64,000 nt of DNA from Rhynchospora pubera (taxonomy: Eukaryota > Streptophyta > Magnoliopsida > Poales > Cyperaceae), in NCBI GenBank assembly GCA_028095005.1, contig CM051459.1, forward strand, positions 274,493,229 through 274,557,228. Direction: 5' to 3'. Both the position numbers and the translations under genes were made by a program. Of the stretch, positions 1 through 13,019 are shown piece after piece (positions within the stretch are counted from its first letter, which is position 1; each line of letters begins with the position of its first letter). The notes under the pieces are model-generated. The model had not been told where the DNA came from. It saw only the letters and a list, made by a program, of their open reading frames with translations, and ran no database searches.

Positions 1-3000
1 ATGCGTAGTTACCATGCATAATGCAATCTTTTTGAAGAAATAACATATGAATCATATTCAAGACAGCATAAAGAGTTTAAATGTTGATTATTGTGATTGA
101 ATGACTTAATATTAATCATGAAACGATTGAAATGTTCAAATGATGCTCTGAATTGCTAATTTGATATTTATATGCGTACTTACCATGTATATTCCGATTT
201 TTTTGAATAATTAACATATGAACCATATTTTTTGACAGTATAAAGAGTTTAAATATTGATTATTGTGATGAAATGACTTAGATTGAATCAAGAAACAATT
301 GAAATGCTCAAATGTTGCCCATAATTGCATTATTTGCAATTTATATGCGTAAATATCATGTATAATACAATCTTTTTAAATAAATAACTTATGAATCATA
401 TTCTAGAAAGTATAAAGAGTTTAAATATAGATTATTGTGATGAAATAACTTACAATGAATCCAGAAACGATCAAAATGCTCAAATGATGAATAGAATTGC
501 ATTATATGCATTTTATATCCGTAATTATCATGTATAATCCTATCTTTTTGAATAAAGAATATATGAATGATATTATAAACAGTGTAAATGAAGATTATTG
601 TGATGAAATGACTTAGAATGAATCCAGAAATGATCGAAATGCTCAAATGATGCTCAGAATTGTATTATTTGCATTTTATATGCGTAATTACCATTTTTAA
701 ACCAATCTTTTTGAATAAATAACCTATGAATCATATTCTGGAAAGTATAAAGGGTGTAAATGTAGATTTTTGTGATGAAATGACTTAGAATGAATCTAAA
801 AATGATTGAAATACTCAAATAATAGTCATAATCGCATTATTTGCACTTAATTTGAGTAACAACCATGTATAATCTAATCATTTTGAGTAAATAATATATG
901 AATCATATTCCAGAAAGTATAAAGGATTTAAATGTAGATTATTGTGATTAAATGATTAAGAATCAATCCAGAAAGGATTGAAATGCTCAAATGATGCTCA
1001 TAATTTCATTATTTGATATTTTATATGCGTAATTACCATGCATATTCCAAAATTTTTGAATAAATAATATATGAATCATATTCTAGACAATAGAAAGTAC
1101 TTAAATATAGATTATGGTAATGAAACAACTTAGAATGATTCAAGAAACAATTGAAATGCTCAAATAATGCTTAGATTTGCATTATTTGCACTTAATATTC
1201 GTTATTACCATGCATAATCCAATCTTTTTGAAGAAATAACATATGAATCATATTAAAAACAGCATAAGGAATTTAAACGTAGATTATTGTGATGAATTGA
1301 CTTAGAATGAATCCAGAAATGACCGAGCTCAAATGATGCTCAGAATTGCATTATTAGAAATTTATATGAGTAATTACCAAATATAATGTAATCTTTTTGA
1401 AGAAAAACATATGAATCATATTCTAGATTGTATAAGGAGTTTAACTATAGACTATTGTGATGAAATGACTTATAATGATTCCAGAAACGATTGAAACACT
1501 CAATTGATGCTAAGAATTACAATATTTTAACTTTATTCGCGTAATTACCATGTATAATCCAATGTTTTTGAATAACAATACAAATGAATCAGATTCTAAA
1601 CAGCATAAAGAGTTTGAATGTTGATTATTGTGATAAAATGACATAGAACGAATCCAGAAACGACCGAAATGCTCAAATGATGTTCAGAATTGTATTATTT
1701 GAAATTTATACGCATAATTACCATGTATAATACAATATTTATGAATAAATAGAATATGAATCATATTATAGACAGTATAAAGGGTTTAAAAGTAGATTAT
1801 TGTAATTAAATGATTTAGAATGAATCCAGAAACAATTGAAATTCTCGAATAATGCTCAGAATTGCACTATTTGCAATTTGTATGCGTAATTACCATGTAT
1901 AATCAAATCTTTTTGAGTAAATAACTTATGAATCATATTATTGACATTATAAATTGTTTAAGTATAGATGATTGTGTTTAAATGACTAAGAATTATTCCA
2001 GAAACGGTCGAAATGCTCAAATGATGCCCAGAATTACATTATTTGCACTTTATATGCGTAATTATCTTGTATAATCCAGTCTATTAGAATAAAGAACATA
2101 TGAATCATATTTTAGCGAGTATAATGAGTATAAATATCTATTTTTGTGATGAATCAACTTGGAATGAATCCAGAAACGACCGAAATGCACAAATGATGCT
2201 CGGAATTGTATTATTTGACACTTTATATGTGTAATTACCATGTATAATCCAATCTTTTTGAAGAAATAACATATGAATCATATTCAAGACAGTATAAAGA
2301 GTTTAAACGTAGATTATTGTGATGAAATGACTTAGAATTAAACCAGAAACGACTGAAATGCTCAAATGATGCTCAGAATTGGATTATTAGAAATTTATAT
2401 GAGTAATTACCAATTATAATCTATTCTTTTTGAAGAAATAACATATGAATCATATTATAGATTGTATATAGAGTTTAAATGTAGACTATTGTGAAGAAAT
2501 GACTTATAATGAATCCAAAAACAATTGAAAATGCTCAAATGATGCTCAGAATTGCATTATTTGCACTTTATATGCATAATTACCATGTATAATACAATAT
2601 TTTTGAGGAAATAACATATGAATCATATTCTTGACAGTATAAAGGATTTATGTGTAGATTATTGTGATTAAATTACTAAGAATGAATCCAGAAACTGTCG
2701 AAATGCTCAAATGATACTCAGAATTTCATTATTTGCACTTTATATGTGTAATTACCTTGTATAATCCAATCTTTTTTAATAAATAACATATGGATCTTAT
2801 TTTTGACAGTATAAAGAGTTTAAATATTGCTTATTGTGTTGAAATGTCTTAAATTGAATCAAGAAACAATTGAAATGCTCAACTGATGCTCAGAATTGCA
2901 TTATTTGCACTTTATATGCGTAACTACCATGTGTAATCCAATCTTTTAGAAAAAAGAACATATGAATCGTATTCTAGACAGTATAATGAGTTTAAATATA

Positions 3001-5225
3001 GATTATTGTGTTTAAATGACTTAGAATGAATCCAGAAACGACTAAAATTCTCAAATGATGCTAAGAATTGCATCATTTGAAACTTTATATGCATAATTAT
3101 CTTGTATAATGCAATCTTTTTGAATTAATAAAATATGAATCATATTCTAAACATTAGAAAGGGTTTAAATGTTGATTATTGTTATTAAATGACTAATAAT
3201 GAATCCAGAAACGTTCGAAATGCTCAAATGATGCTCAGAATTTCATTTTTTGCACTTTATATGCGTAATTACCTTGTATAATCCAATATTTTTGAATAAA
3301 GAACATATGAATCATATTCTTGACAGTATAAAGAGTTTAAATGTAGAGTATTGTGAAAAAATGGCTTATCATGATTCCAGAAACGATCAGAATTGCACTA
3401 TTTGCTCTTAATATCGTAATAACCATGTATATTAAAAACGTTTTGACTAAATAACATATGAATCATATTCTATACAGTATAAAGAGTTTAAATGAATATT
3501 ACTGTGATGAAATGACTTAGAATGAATCCAGAAATGACCGGTATGCTCAAATGATGCTCAGAATTGCATTATTAGAAATTTTATATGCGTAATTACCATG
3601 TATAATCTGATCATTTTAAATAAATAACTTATGAATCATATGCTAGAAATTACAAGTGTTTAAATGCAGATTATTGCGATGAAATAACTTAGAATGGATC
3701 CAGAAACGGTAGAGAAGTTCAAATGATGCTCCGAATTGCATTATTTGAACTTTATACGCATAATTACCATGTATAATCTGATCATTTTGAATAAATAACA
3801 TATGAATCATATTCCAGACAGTATAAAGGGTTTAAATATAGATTATTGTTATGAAATGAATTAGAATGAATCCAGAAATGACCGAAAGGTTCAAATGATG
3901 CTCAGAATTGCATTATTTGAAATTTTATTTGCGTAATTACCTTGTACAATCCAATCTTTTTGAATAAATAGCATATGAATTATTTTAGACAGTATATAGG
4001 GCATAAATGTAGATTATTGTGATTCAACGATTTAGAATGAATCCAGAAATGATTGAAATGTTCAAATGATGCTTAGAATTGCATTAGTTGCACTTTGTAT
4101 ACGTAATTACCATGTGCAATCCAATCTTTTTGAATAAAGAACATATGAATCATATTTTAGAGAGTATAATGAGTATAAATGTCATTTTTTGTGATGAAAT
4201 AGCCTAGAATGAATCTAGAAACGACCGAAATGCTCAAATGATGCTCGGAATTGTCTTATTTGACACTTTATATGTGTAATTACCATGCATAATCCAATAT
4301 TTTTGAAGAAGTAACATATGAATCATATTCAAGACTGTATAAAGAGTTTAAACGTAGATTATTGTGATGAAATGACTTAGAATTAATTCAGAAACGACCG
4401 AAATGCTCAAAGGATGCTCAGAATTGGATTATTAGAAATTTATATGCATAATTACCAATTATAATCTATTCTTTTTGAAGAAATAACATACGAATCATAT
4501 TCTAGATTGTATATAGAGTTTAAATGTAGACTATTGTGAAGAAATGACTTATAATGATTCCAGAAACGATCGAAATGCTCACATGATGCTCAGAATTACA
4601 TTATTTGCACTTTATACGTGTAATTACCACGTATAATCCAATGTTCTTGAATAAAATACATATGAATTCTTGACAGTATAAAGAGTTTAAATGTTGATTA
4701 TTGTGATAAATGACTTAGAATGAATTCAGAAACGACCGAAATGCTCAAATGGTGCATATAATTGTATTATTTGAAATTTATACGCTTAATTACCATGTTT
4801 AAATAGCATATGAATCATATTTTAGACAGTATAAAGGGTTTATAATTAGATTATCGTAAGTAAATTATTTAGAATGAATCCAGAAACAATTGAAATGCTC
4901 AAATAATGCTCAGAATTGCATTATTTGCACTTTATACGCGTAATTACCATGTATAATACAATCTTTTTGAGTAAATAATATATGAATCATATTCTTGACA
5001 GTATAAAGGATTTATGTGCAGATTTTTGTGATTAATGACTAAGAATGAATCCAGAAATGGTCGAAATGCTCAAATGATAGTCAGAATTTATTAATTTGCA
5101 CTTTATATGCATAATTACCATGTATAATCCAATCTTTTTTAATAAATAACATATGAATCATATTTTTGACAGTATAAAGAATTTATGTGTACATTATTTT
5201 TGAATAAATAACATATGAATCATTT
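1..5225 (+). repeat. ~170 bp satellite array, direct orientation (subfamily A)
   Basis: Head-to-tail AT-rich monomers of about 163-173 bp. A landmark (ATGCGTAATTACCATGTATA and variants) starts at 1, 172, 344, 517 and 680 and continues to about 5.1 kb, giving some 30 copies. Each monomer also carries ACATATGAATCATATTC, GTATAAAGAGTTTAAATG and CAAATGATGCTCAGAATTGC in that order. Copies differ by many point changes and small indels, so the array is not freshly amplified. Monomer length and AT content are typical of plant centromeric or heterochromatic satellites (known of the class); a centromeric role is only inference. Short open frames here, such as 389-646, are satellite noise. Confidence 0.95.
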
Positions 5226-6497
5226 CTCCGCCAATGTTTACATTTAAAAATCTTTATACTGTCTAGAATATGATCCTTATGTTATTTCCTCAAAAAGATT
5301 GGATTATACATGGTAATTACGCATATAAAGTTTCAAATAATGCAATTTTGAGCATCTCGGTGGTTTCTAGATTCATTCTAAGTCTTTTCATCAAATTAAT
5401 CTACATTAAAACTCATTATACTATCTAAAATATGATTCGTATGTCTTTTAATCAAAAAGATTGGATTATACATGGTAATTACGCCTATACAGTGCAAATA
5501 ATACATTTCTGAGCATCATTTGAGCATTTATATCGTTTCTGGATTCATTTTAAGTCATTTCATTACAACAATATATATATTTTAAATCTTTATACTATCT
5601 AGAATATGATTCATATATTATTTATTCAAAAATATTGGATTATACATGGTAATTACGCATATAAAGTTTCAAATAATGCAATTCAGAGCGTCCTTTGAGC
5701 ATTTCTAACGTTTCTAGATTCATTCTAAGTCATTTCATCATAATAATCTACATTTACACACTTTATACTGTCTTGAATATGATTCATATGCTATTTATTC
5801 GAAAATATTGGATTATACATGGTAATTACGCATGTAAATTGCAAATAATGCAATTCAAAACATCATTTGAGTATTTTAATCATTTCTGGATTCATTATAA
5901 ATCATTTAATCACAATAATATGTATTTAAACACTTTATACTGTCTGGAATATGATTCATATGTTATTTATTCAAAATGATTAGATTATACATGGTAGTTA
6001 TGCAAATAAAGTGCAAATAATGCAATTCTGACTTTCATTTGAGTATTTTAATCATTTATGGGTTCATTCTAAGTCATTTCATCACAATAATCCACATTTA
6101 CACCCTTTATTCCAGAATATGATTCATATGTTATTTATTCAAAAATATTGCATCATACGTGGTAATTACACATATAAAATGCAAATAATGTAATTCTGAG
6201 CATCATTTGAGCATTTCGGTCGTTTCTGGAATCATTCTAAGTCATTTCATCACAATAATCAATATTTAAACTCTTTATACAGTCCAGAATATGATTCATA
6301 TATTCTTTATTCTAAAATATTGGATTATACATGGTAATTACGCATATAAATTGCAAATAATGCAATTCTGAGCATCATTTGAGTATTTCAATCATTTTTG
6401 GATTCATTCTAAGTCATTTCATCACAATAATCGACATTTAAACTCATTATATTGTCTAGAATATGATTCATATGTCTAAGATTGGATTATACATGGT
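5226..6497 (-). repeat. Satellite array, inverted orientation (subfamily A)
   Basis: The same monomer in reverse complement, about 7 copies, recognised by TGGATTATACATGGTAATTA and TAAGTCATTTCATCACAATA. The direct array breaks off at about 5225 (ATGAATCATTTCTCCGCC) and the inverted one starts at once, so the two arms are head-to-head. These copies keep the CATGGTAATT and AATTCTGAGCATC forms of the direct array, which puts them in the same subfamily. The frame at 5695-5979 lies inside it and is not a gene. Confidence 0.93.
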
Positions 6498-6600
6498 AAT
6501 TACCAATATTGCTTGGTACTAGATCAATTTGCTTGTTTGCTCTTGTTAATTATAGTTAATTAGTAGCTAAAATTAAAAATTGAGCACCTAAGCATAGTTA
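6498..6600. other. Unrelated ~100 bp spacer in satellite
   Basis: About 100 bases that do not match the monomer (starts near CAATATTGCTTGGTACTAG, ends near CATAGTTACTAAC). It separates inverted satellite on the left from a short direct-orientation fragment on the right. No terminal repeats or target duplication are visible. It could be a filler at a rearrangement junction or a remnant of an insertion. Confidence 0.7.
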
Positions 6601-6737
6601 CTAACATAAAGAACATATGAATCATATTCTAGACAGTATGATGAGTTTAAATATAGATTATTGAGTTGAAATGACTTAGAATAAATTCAAAAACGATCGA
6701 AATACTCAAATGATGCTCAGAATTGTATTATTTTCAC
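6601..6737 (+). repeat. Satellite fragment, direct orientation
   Basis: A partial monomer in direct orientation (GAACATATGAATCATATTCT through CAAATGATGCTCAGAATTG) stranded between inverted blocks. At about 6738 it switches within a few bases to inverted monomers of subfamily B, marking a second rearrangement junction. Confidence 0.88.
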
Positions 6738-9652
6738 TTTTTTCAAAAAGATTGGATTAAACATAATAATTATGCATATAAAGTGCAAATAATGCATGTT
6801 CTGAGTATCATTTGTGTATTTGAGTCCTTTCTGGATTCATTCTAATTCATTTCATCACAATATTGAATATAAACTCACTATACTGTCTAGAATATGATTC
6901 ATATCTAATTTATTCAATAAGATTGGATTATGCATAGTAATGAAACATACAAAATGCAAATAATGCATTCTGAGTATCATTTGAGAATTTCAATTGTATC
7001 TGATTTCATTCTAAGTCATTTCATCACAATAATCTATATTTAATCTCTTTATTCTGTCTTGGATATGATTGAGATCTTACTTGTTGATAAAGATTGGATT
7101 GTACGTAGTAATTGTGTATATAAAGTGCAAATAATGTATATTCCGAGTGTCATTTGATCATTTCAGTTGTTTCTTGACTCATTCTAAGTTATTTCAACAC
7201 AATAATGTATATTGAAACTCTTTATATTATCTATAATATGATTCATGTTTTATTTATCTATTGGATCATACATAGTAATTACGCATATAAGGTGTGAATC
7301 ATGCATATTCTGAGAATCATTTGAGCATTTTAATCGTTTCTAGATTCATTCAAAGTCATTTCATGAGAATAATCAACTTTTAAACTCTTTATGCAGTCCA
7401 CAATGTGATTCATATCTTATTATTCAAAAAGATTGGATTCTATATAGTAATTATGCATATAAAGTGCAAATAATGTATATTTTGAGTATCATTTGAGCAT
7501 TTCAATCATTTTTGCATCCATTCTAAGTCATTTCATTACAATAATCTTATTTAAACTCTTTATATTATCTAGAATATTATTTCAATCTAATATATTAAAA
7601 AAGATTGGATTATGCATAGTAAATACGTATATAAAGTGCAAATAATGCATATTCTGAGTATCATTTGAACATTCCAATTGTTTCTGCATTCATTCCAAGA
7701 CATTAAATATACTCTTCAAATAGTCTAGAATATGAATCAGATCTTACTTGTTCAAAAAATTAGATTGTACATAGTAATTATATAAATAAAGTGCAAATAA
7801 TGCATATTCTGAGTATCATTTGAGCATTTCAATGGTTTCAGGATTCATTCTAAGTCATTTTTATCTCAATAATTTACATTTAAACTGTCTAGAATATAAT
7901 TCTTATCTTGTTTTTTTTTAAAAAGATTGGATTATACATAGTAATTACGCATATAAAGTACAAATAATGCATATTTTGAGTTTCATTTGAGCATTTCAAT
8001 CCTTTATGGATTCATTCTAAGTTATTTAATCACAATAATCTACATGTAAACTATTTATACAGTCTAGAATATGAATCATATCTTATTTATTCATAAAGAT
8101 TGGATTATACATAGTTATTACATCTACAAAATGAATATAATGTATACTGTAAGTGTCATTTGATCGTTTCAACCATTTTTTTGCATTCATTCTAACTTAT
8201 TTTATCAGAATAATCTATATTTAAACTCTTTATACTGTATAGAATATGATTTGTATCTTATTTATTCTAAAAGATTGAATTATAAATAGTAATTACACAT
8301 ATAAAGTGCAAATAATGGATATTATGAGTATTATTTGAGCATTTCAATCGTTTCTGGATCCATTCAAAGTTATTTCTTCACAATAATCTACAATTTAACT
8401 CTTTATACTGTCCAGAATAGGATTCATATCTGATTTATTCAAAAAGATTGGATTATACATAGTAATTACGCATATAAACTGCAAATAATGCATATTATGA
8501 GTATCATTTTAGCATTTCAATCGTTCCTGCATTCATTCTAAGTCATTTCATCACAATAATCTACATTTAAACTCTTTATGTAGTCTATAAAATGATCTAT
8601 ACATCCTATTTATTCTAAAATATTTTAATAGACATAGTAATTATTCATATAAAGTGCAAACAATGTATATTTTAAGTAATTACTATACATCCAATCATTT
8701 CAATCATTCTAAGTTATTTCATCATAATAATCTACATTTAAACTCTTTATACTGTCTAGAATATGATTTATATCTTATTTATTCAAAAAGATTGGATGTA
8801 TAGTAATTACAAATATAAAGTGCAAATAATGCATATTCTGATTATCATTTGAGTATTTCAATCGTTTCTGCATTAATTCTAAGTTACTTTCTCACACTAA
8901 TCTACATTTAAACCCATTATATTGTCGAAAATATGATTCAGATCTTACTTGTTCAAAAGATTGGATTGTACCTAGTAATTATGTATATAAAGTACAAATA
9001 ATGCATATTCTGAGTATCATTTGATGATTTCAACCGTTTCTGCATTCATTTTAAGTCACTTTTCATAATAATCTACATTTAAATTCTTTATACTTTCTAT
9101 AATATGATTCATATCTAATTTATAAAATAGATTGGATTATACATTGTAATTACGCATATAAATTGTAAAGAATGCATATTCTGATTATCATTTGAGTATT
9201 TCAATCGTTTCTGCATTTATTCTAAGTTATTTCAACATAATAATCTACATTTAAACTATTCATATAGTCTGAAATATGATTTATATCTTATTTTTCAAAA
9301 AGATTCAATTCTGCATAGTATTTACGCATGCTAAGTGCAAATAATACATATTATTATTTGAGCATTTAAATCATTTTTGCATTCATTCTGAGTCATTTCT
9401 TCGTAATAATCTACATTTTAAATCTCTATACGGTCTAGAATATGATTCATATTCTAGTTATTCAAAAATATTAGATTATACATAGCAATTATGCATATAA
9501 AATAGAAATAATGCATATTTTTATTATAATTTGAGTATTTCAATCATTTCTGCATTCATTCGAAATTATTTCATCACAACAATCTACATTAAAACTCTCT
9601 GTACGGTCTAGAATAGATTCAGATCTTACATATTTGGAAAGATAGAATTTTA
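6738..9652 (-). repeat. Satellite array, inverted orientation (subfamily B)
   Basis: About 17 inverted monomers. They differ from subfamily A by shared markers: CATAGTAATT in place of CATGGTAATT, ATGCATATTCTGAGTATC in place of ATGCAATTCTGAGCATC, and TCATATCTTATTTATTC in place of TCATATGTTATTTATTC. The array is cut at 9652 by the LTR insertion and resumes at 11282, 12252 and 13020 in the same orientation and subfamily. Confidence 0.93.
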
Positions 9653-11281
9653 TGATAAAGGAGTTAAAACCTAGGTCAAATAAATTTATAACCTTCGTTC
9701 TACCCTTACTAATCGTTGGGGCAAAGCTAAGGGTTGATCCACAGGGACAGCAAAACTGATTACCGGACTTAAGTTTTCTTAAAAGCTGGACAAATAAAAT
9801 TGTAAGGATTTGAATTGAAAGTAGCAATTTAATAATAATTAATTTTTAGGGAATAATTATAAAATATTTTTGGTTTGAATTTTTTTATGTTTCTGGACTT
9901 AAACAGATGCAATGAAATGTCCTAAGGGTTGGAGTTCATTTAATTTGGCTCTAGAACGCTGTTGTTTCTTACTTTCGCACGAAACAGACAGAAATTTCGG
10001 ACCGAAATCTATAAATTTCGGACCGAAATTTATAGATTATCGTGCCGTAAATTGTTCTAGATTCTTTGTTTTGGTTTGATAATTTTAGGTTAGACTATGT
10101 GAAAGCTACTTGTCAACCAGACCTAAATCCTAGCCTCAGCTGTCGCAATTTCAGTTGAATTTGGTATGGAACTTGACTTTTACTATGAAACCAACTAGTC
10201 CTAAACTCTCGTGTCGGAAGTTAGTTGATTAAGGGTTATGTGTTGATGTTCCAGAGGCATCTATGTCCTTTCAGATCGTAGAAACTACACCTATCGGTCG
10301 ATTAGTTAACCTCTCTTTCGAGTATTTGGCTTACCTCAAGTACTTAGTTTATTTCACAACTTATTCTAGTTTATTATCCTAAAAACACTGCAGTTCATTC
10401 TTAAGTAAACAATCAAACAAGTCATAAACATAACCGAGCATAAAAATAACATCTCAACACATAAACATCACATAGCATAATCGTATCTCATCAAACCATA
10501 GCAAATACCAAATTAAACTACATCCTAACCTTAAGACACATAAAATTTAGCCTAACATGTTCAAACAACAAATAACAATAATCCTAATGCATGAAACAAC
10601 AAATAAACCCATAGAAAATCGAAATAAAAGCATGAAAGAGATAACCAAGTCACCCTCGTGCTTTACTCCTTCTTCTATGGTCAGAAATCGATGGAGAATG
10701 ATCTGGATGTGTTGCCGCCTTGTCCAAACTCGCTTCTTCTCTTCAATTCTCGTAAAAAGAGCCAAGAACACACGTGCAAAGTATGAAAATTATGTGGAGA
10801 GAATAATGGATGCTTTCTGGTCAAGAAACACGCATATATATCCTAAGGAAAATCCCAGAGGTGGCCAAGGCAAGAGAGAAATTTCCTTCCTTTCGAATTA
10901 CCATAAAAAATCTTTCCATACATGAAATTTCGGACCGAAATTTCATAATTTCGGACCGAAATGTCGCTGGTCTGGGCTGATAACTGGAGTCTGGGCCATG
11001 ATGTGAGATCCAAACTTGGCTTGGTGCTTTGTAGGCCTCCTCTGGTCCATTTCATGCGTCTGTGGGCCAAGAATGAGTCCTCTGGCTGTGACCTAAGCTT
11101 CAATTCGTCTTGTTTGCGTGTCTAGTCTTCAATCTTCACGAGAATTCTACAAAATAACAAAGAAGCGGCGACAGTACCAATATCCTGAAAATCACAGTTA
11201 ATTATGAGACAATTTATATTGGTTTGAGTACTATTTTGGTGCTGAGTAGGATCAAAATAAGCATATAAAAATGAGATATCA
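9653..11281. mobile_element. Solo LTR, 1629 bp, TSD TTTTA
   Basis: Begins TGATA and ends TATCA (inverted LTR termini) and is flanked by TTTTA at 9648-9652 and 11282-11286. The flanks rejoin into one satellite monomer. The first bases are not repeated near the right end, so this is a single LTR rather than a whole element with short LTRs, and no gag or pol is present. Length and the TG...CA ends suit a Ty3/gypsy-type LTR, but the lineage is not established. It carries four copies of the odd palindrome AATTTCGGACCGAAATT or close variants near 9993-10035 and 10925-10962. Open frames at 9540-9827, 10547-10771, 10557-10925 and 10843-11103 show no recognisable protein. Confidence 0.88.
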
Positions 11282-11297
11282 TTTTACATAGTTATTA

Positions 11298-12251
11298 TGT
11301 AACACTCCACCAATATTTGACCATCTTTAGTCGAATTTGAGCAGGTTGACCAAGTTTGACCGAAATTTGATCATAGTTGACTGTTTGACTAGTCAAACTC
11401 TTGACTTATCGACCGAATGGAAAAAAAAAAGAACTATTGCCACCTGTTCGTACACTCTTGCCTAGCATCACGCAAGTCTCCTTTACATCCATGCATAATG
11501 CCATCTGCCCATTCATCTCCATTAGCGTGTCATCTTCCCATTAACTGACCTTATCACTTTAAACCTTATTTCAATCCTTATACGTTATACCATTCTTCTC
11601 TCTATGGTTGAAAATCCGAATATACTCCTCAACCTTCCAATTTCATGGAACCTGTTTCCCATCTAAATGAATTACAATATTTTGTTATACCATTTTCATA
11701 CAATTAAAATCCAATTGATTTCTTTGGAGTTGTCGGCCGATTGGAATTTTTACGTCGCAGTCGAATTGAATGTCTGTTTCGATCTGTTCATGCTTTCTAA
11801 ATCGCTCAATTAAGTAATCGGACTTCTCTATATTTAATTTCGTATTGATTGATTGATTCGATTTATCGTTTGATTTTGATTGAATATGTTTATTAGCTTG
11901 TGATTGGTATATTTTATGGAATATCAGGTTTGGAATTGGATATGGAATTGAATATGAATTTTAAACCCTGATTCTCCTGAGTTCGGGGATGGACCACTCT
12001 GACTGACTGACTGGCTAAATTCGATTATCTTCGTAAAATATATTATTTGTGTTGTGGATTAATCCGATCTGATTGAAGTTTGCTATATTAATTAAATGTA
12101 GAAAAGCTGCGTCGTTAAATAACCGGTTACTGAAGTTTGTACCTGACTCTGTTTGTTTTTCTGTTACGACGTAGGTTGACGGGCTGTCAGATGGATGCAG
12201 AAGATATCTTTCCTCCTCGCGTTCCGCGATCCGTCAATGCGGGGCGTGACA
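11298..12251 (+). mobile_element. Solo LTR, 954 bp, TSD TATTA
   Basis: Starts TGTAACACTCC and ends GGGGCGTGACA, flanked by TATTA at 11293-11297 and 12252-12256. These ends resemble a common class of plant LTRs running from TGTAACAC to GCGTGACA or GCGTTACA (known; exact family not assigned). No internal region remains. Only 16 bp of satellite separate it from the preceding LTR, including both target duplications. Confidence 0.9.
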
Positions 12252-12426
12252 TATTATGTCTATAAAATAAATATAATGTATATTCGGAGTATCATATGAG
12301 CATTTCAATCGTTTTCGAATTCAAAGTCATTTTATCACAATAATATATATTTAAATTCTCTATGTGGTCTAGAATATGATTCAAATCTTGCTTATTCAAA
12401 AACATTGGATTATATATAGTAATTAC
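12252..12426 (-). repeat. Satellite monomer B between insertions
   Basis: One inverted subfamily-B monomer (TATTCGGAGTATCATATGAG through TTATATATAGTAATTAC). It continues the copy interrupted on the left by the two LTRs and ends at the target duplication GTAATTAC (12419-12426) of the next element. Confidence 0.9.
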
Positions 12427-13019
12427 CAAGCTTTTAAATTTCGTTTTTTTAGGTATGACGGTCCGGAGTTGTGGCGAAAAAACGATGTGTATATGCGAAC
12501 ATCTGTGTCAAACTCATATGTACAAGTCAGAATTCTATATATATATTTTTGAATATGCTAATAATCTATAATCTAAAATTTTTTTAATATGCTAATAATC
12601 TATGTTTTTTTTTCAAAATGTAATCTTAAGCAAAGAAATTAAGCAAAGAGCACAATTAAATTACTAATCCTAATGTTGTGTAATCTTTCTGTTGTGTAAT
12701 CTAACAGAAAGAAATTAAGCAAAAAGAATAACAAAGAAAAAGAGGATAACAAACGGTAAGCACAAAACCAAAAGAAAAAAAGTATTTTGTATAATACATT
12801 AATACTATAATATAATATGAAATTATATTTATAAAAAGTCTCTCATGTCTCCGTTTTTTCACCGCAAAAATGAAAATTTTTCGCTGAAATAACGGTGATA
12901 TTTCGAAAATGACGCGTTACGCATTTTTCTGATTTGAAACTGTAATGTTGGTGCGTTTTTGTCTGAAAAATTGTAATTTCGGAAATAACGCGGTTATTTC
13001 GGCGAAATTTAGAAGCTTG
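12427..13019. mobile_element. hAT-like non-autonomous element, 593 bp, TSD GTAATTAC
   Basis: Terminal inverted repeats: left CAAGCTTTTAAATTTCG, right (reverse complement) CAAGCTTCTAAATTTCG, one mismatch in 17. Flanked by the 8-bp duplication GTAATTAC at 12419-12426 and 13020-13027. An 8-bp TSD is the hallmark of the hAT superfamily. The target is itself a palindrome and part of the satellite monomer. The interior has no transposase; the frame at 12843-13031 runs out of the element and is not a gene. Confidence 0.85.

Noticed and set aside
389..5979. Open frames at 389-646 and 5695-5979
   Set aside because: They encode the satellite monomer in its two orientations, with no start context or conserved protein.
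1..9600. CRISPR-like regular spacing of repeats
   Set aside because: Repeats are contiguous ~170 bp monomers with no unique spacers, in a plant genome; this is satellite DNA.
9540..11103. Short open frames in the 1.6 kb LTR
   Set aside because: They cross element borders or overlap on opposite strands and contain only LTR sequence.
9653..12251. One composite retrotransposon spanning both LTR-like blocks
   Set aside because: The blocks have different ends and different TSDs (TTTTA, TATTA) and share no sequence; they are two separate solo LTRs.
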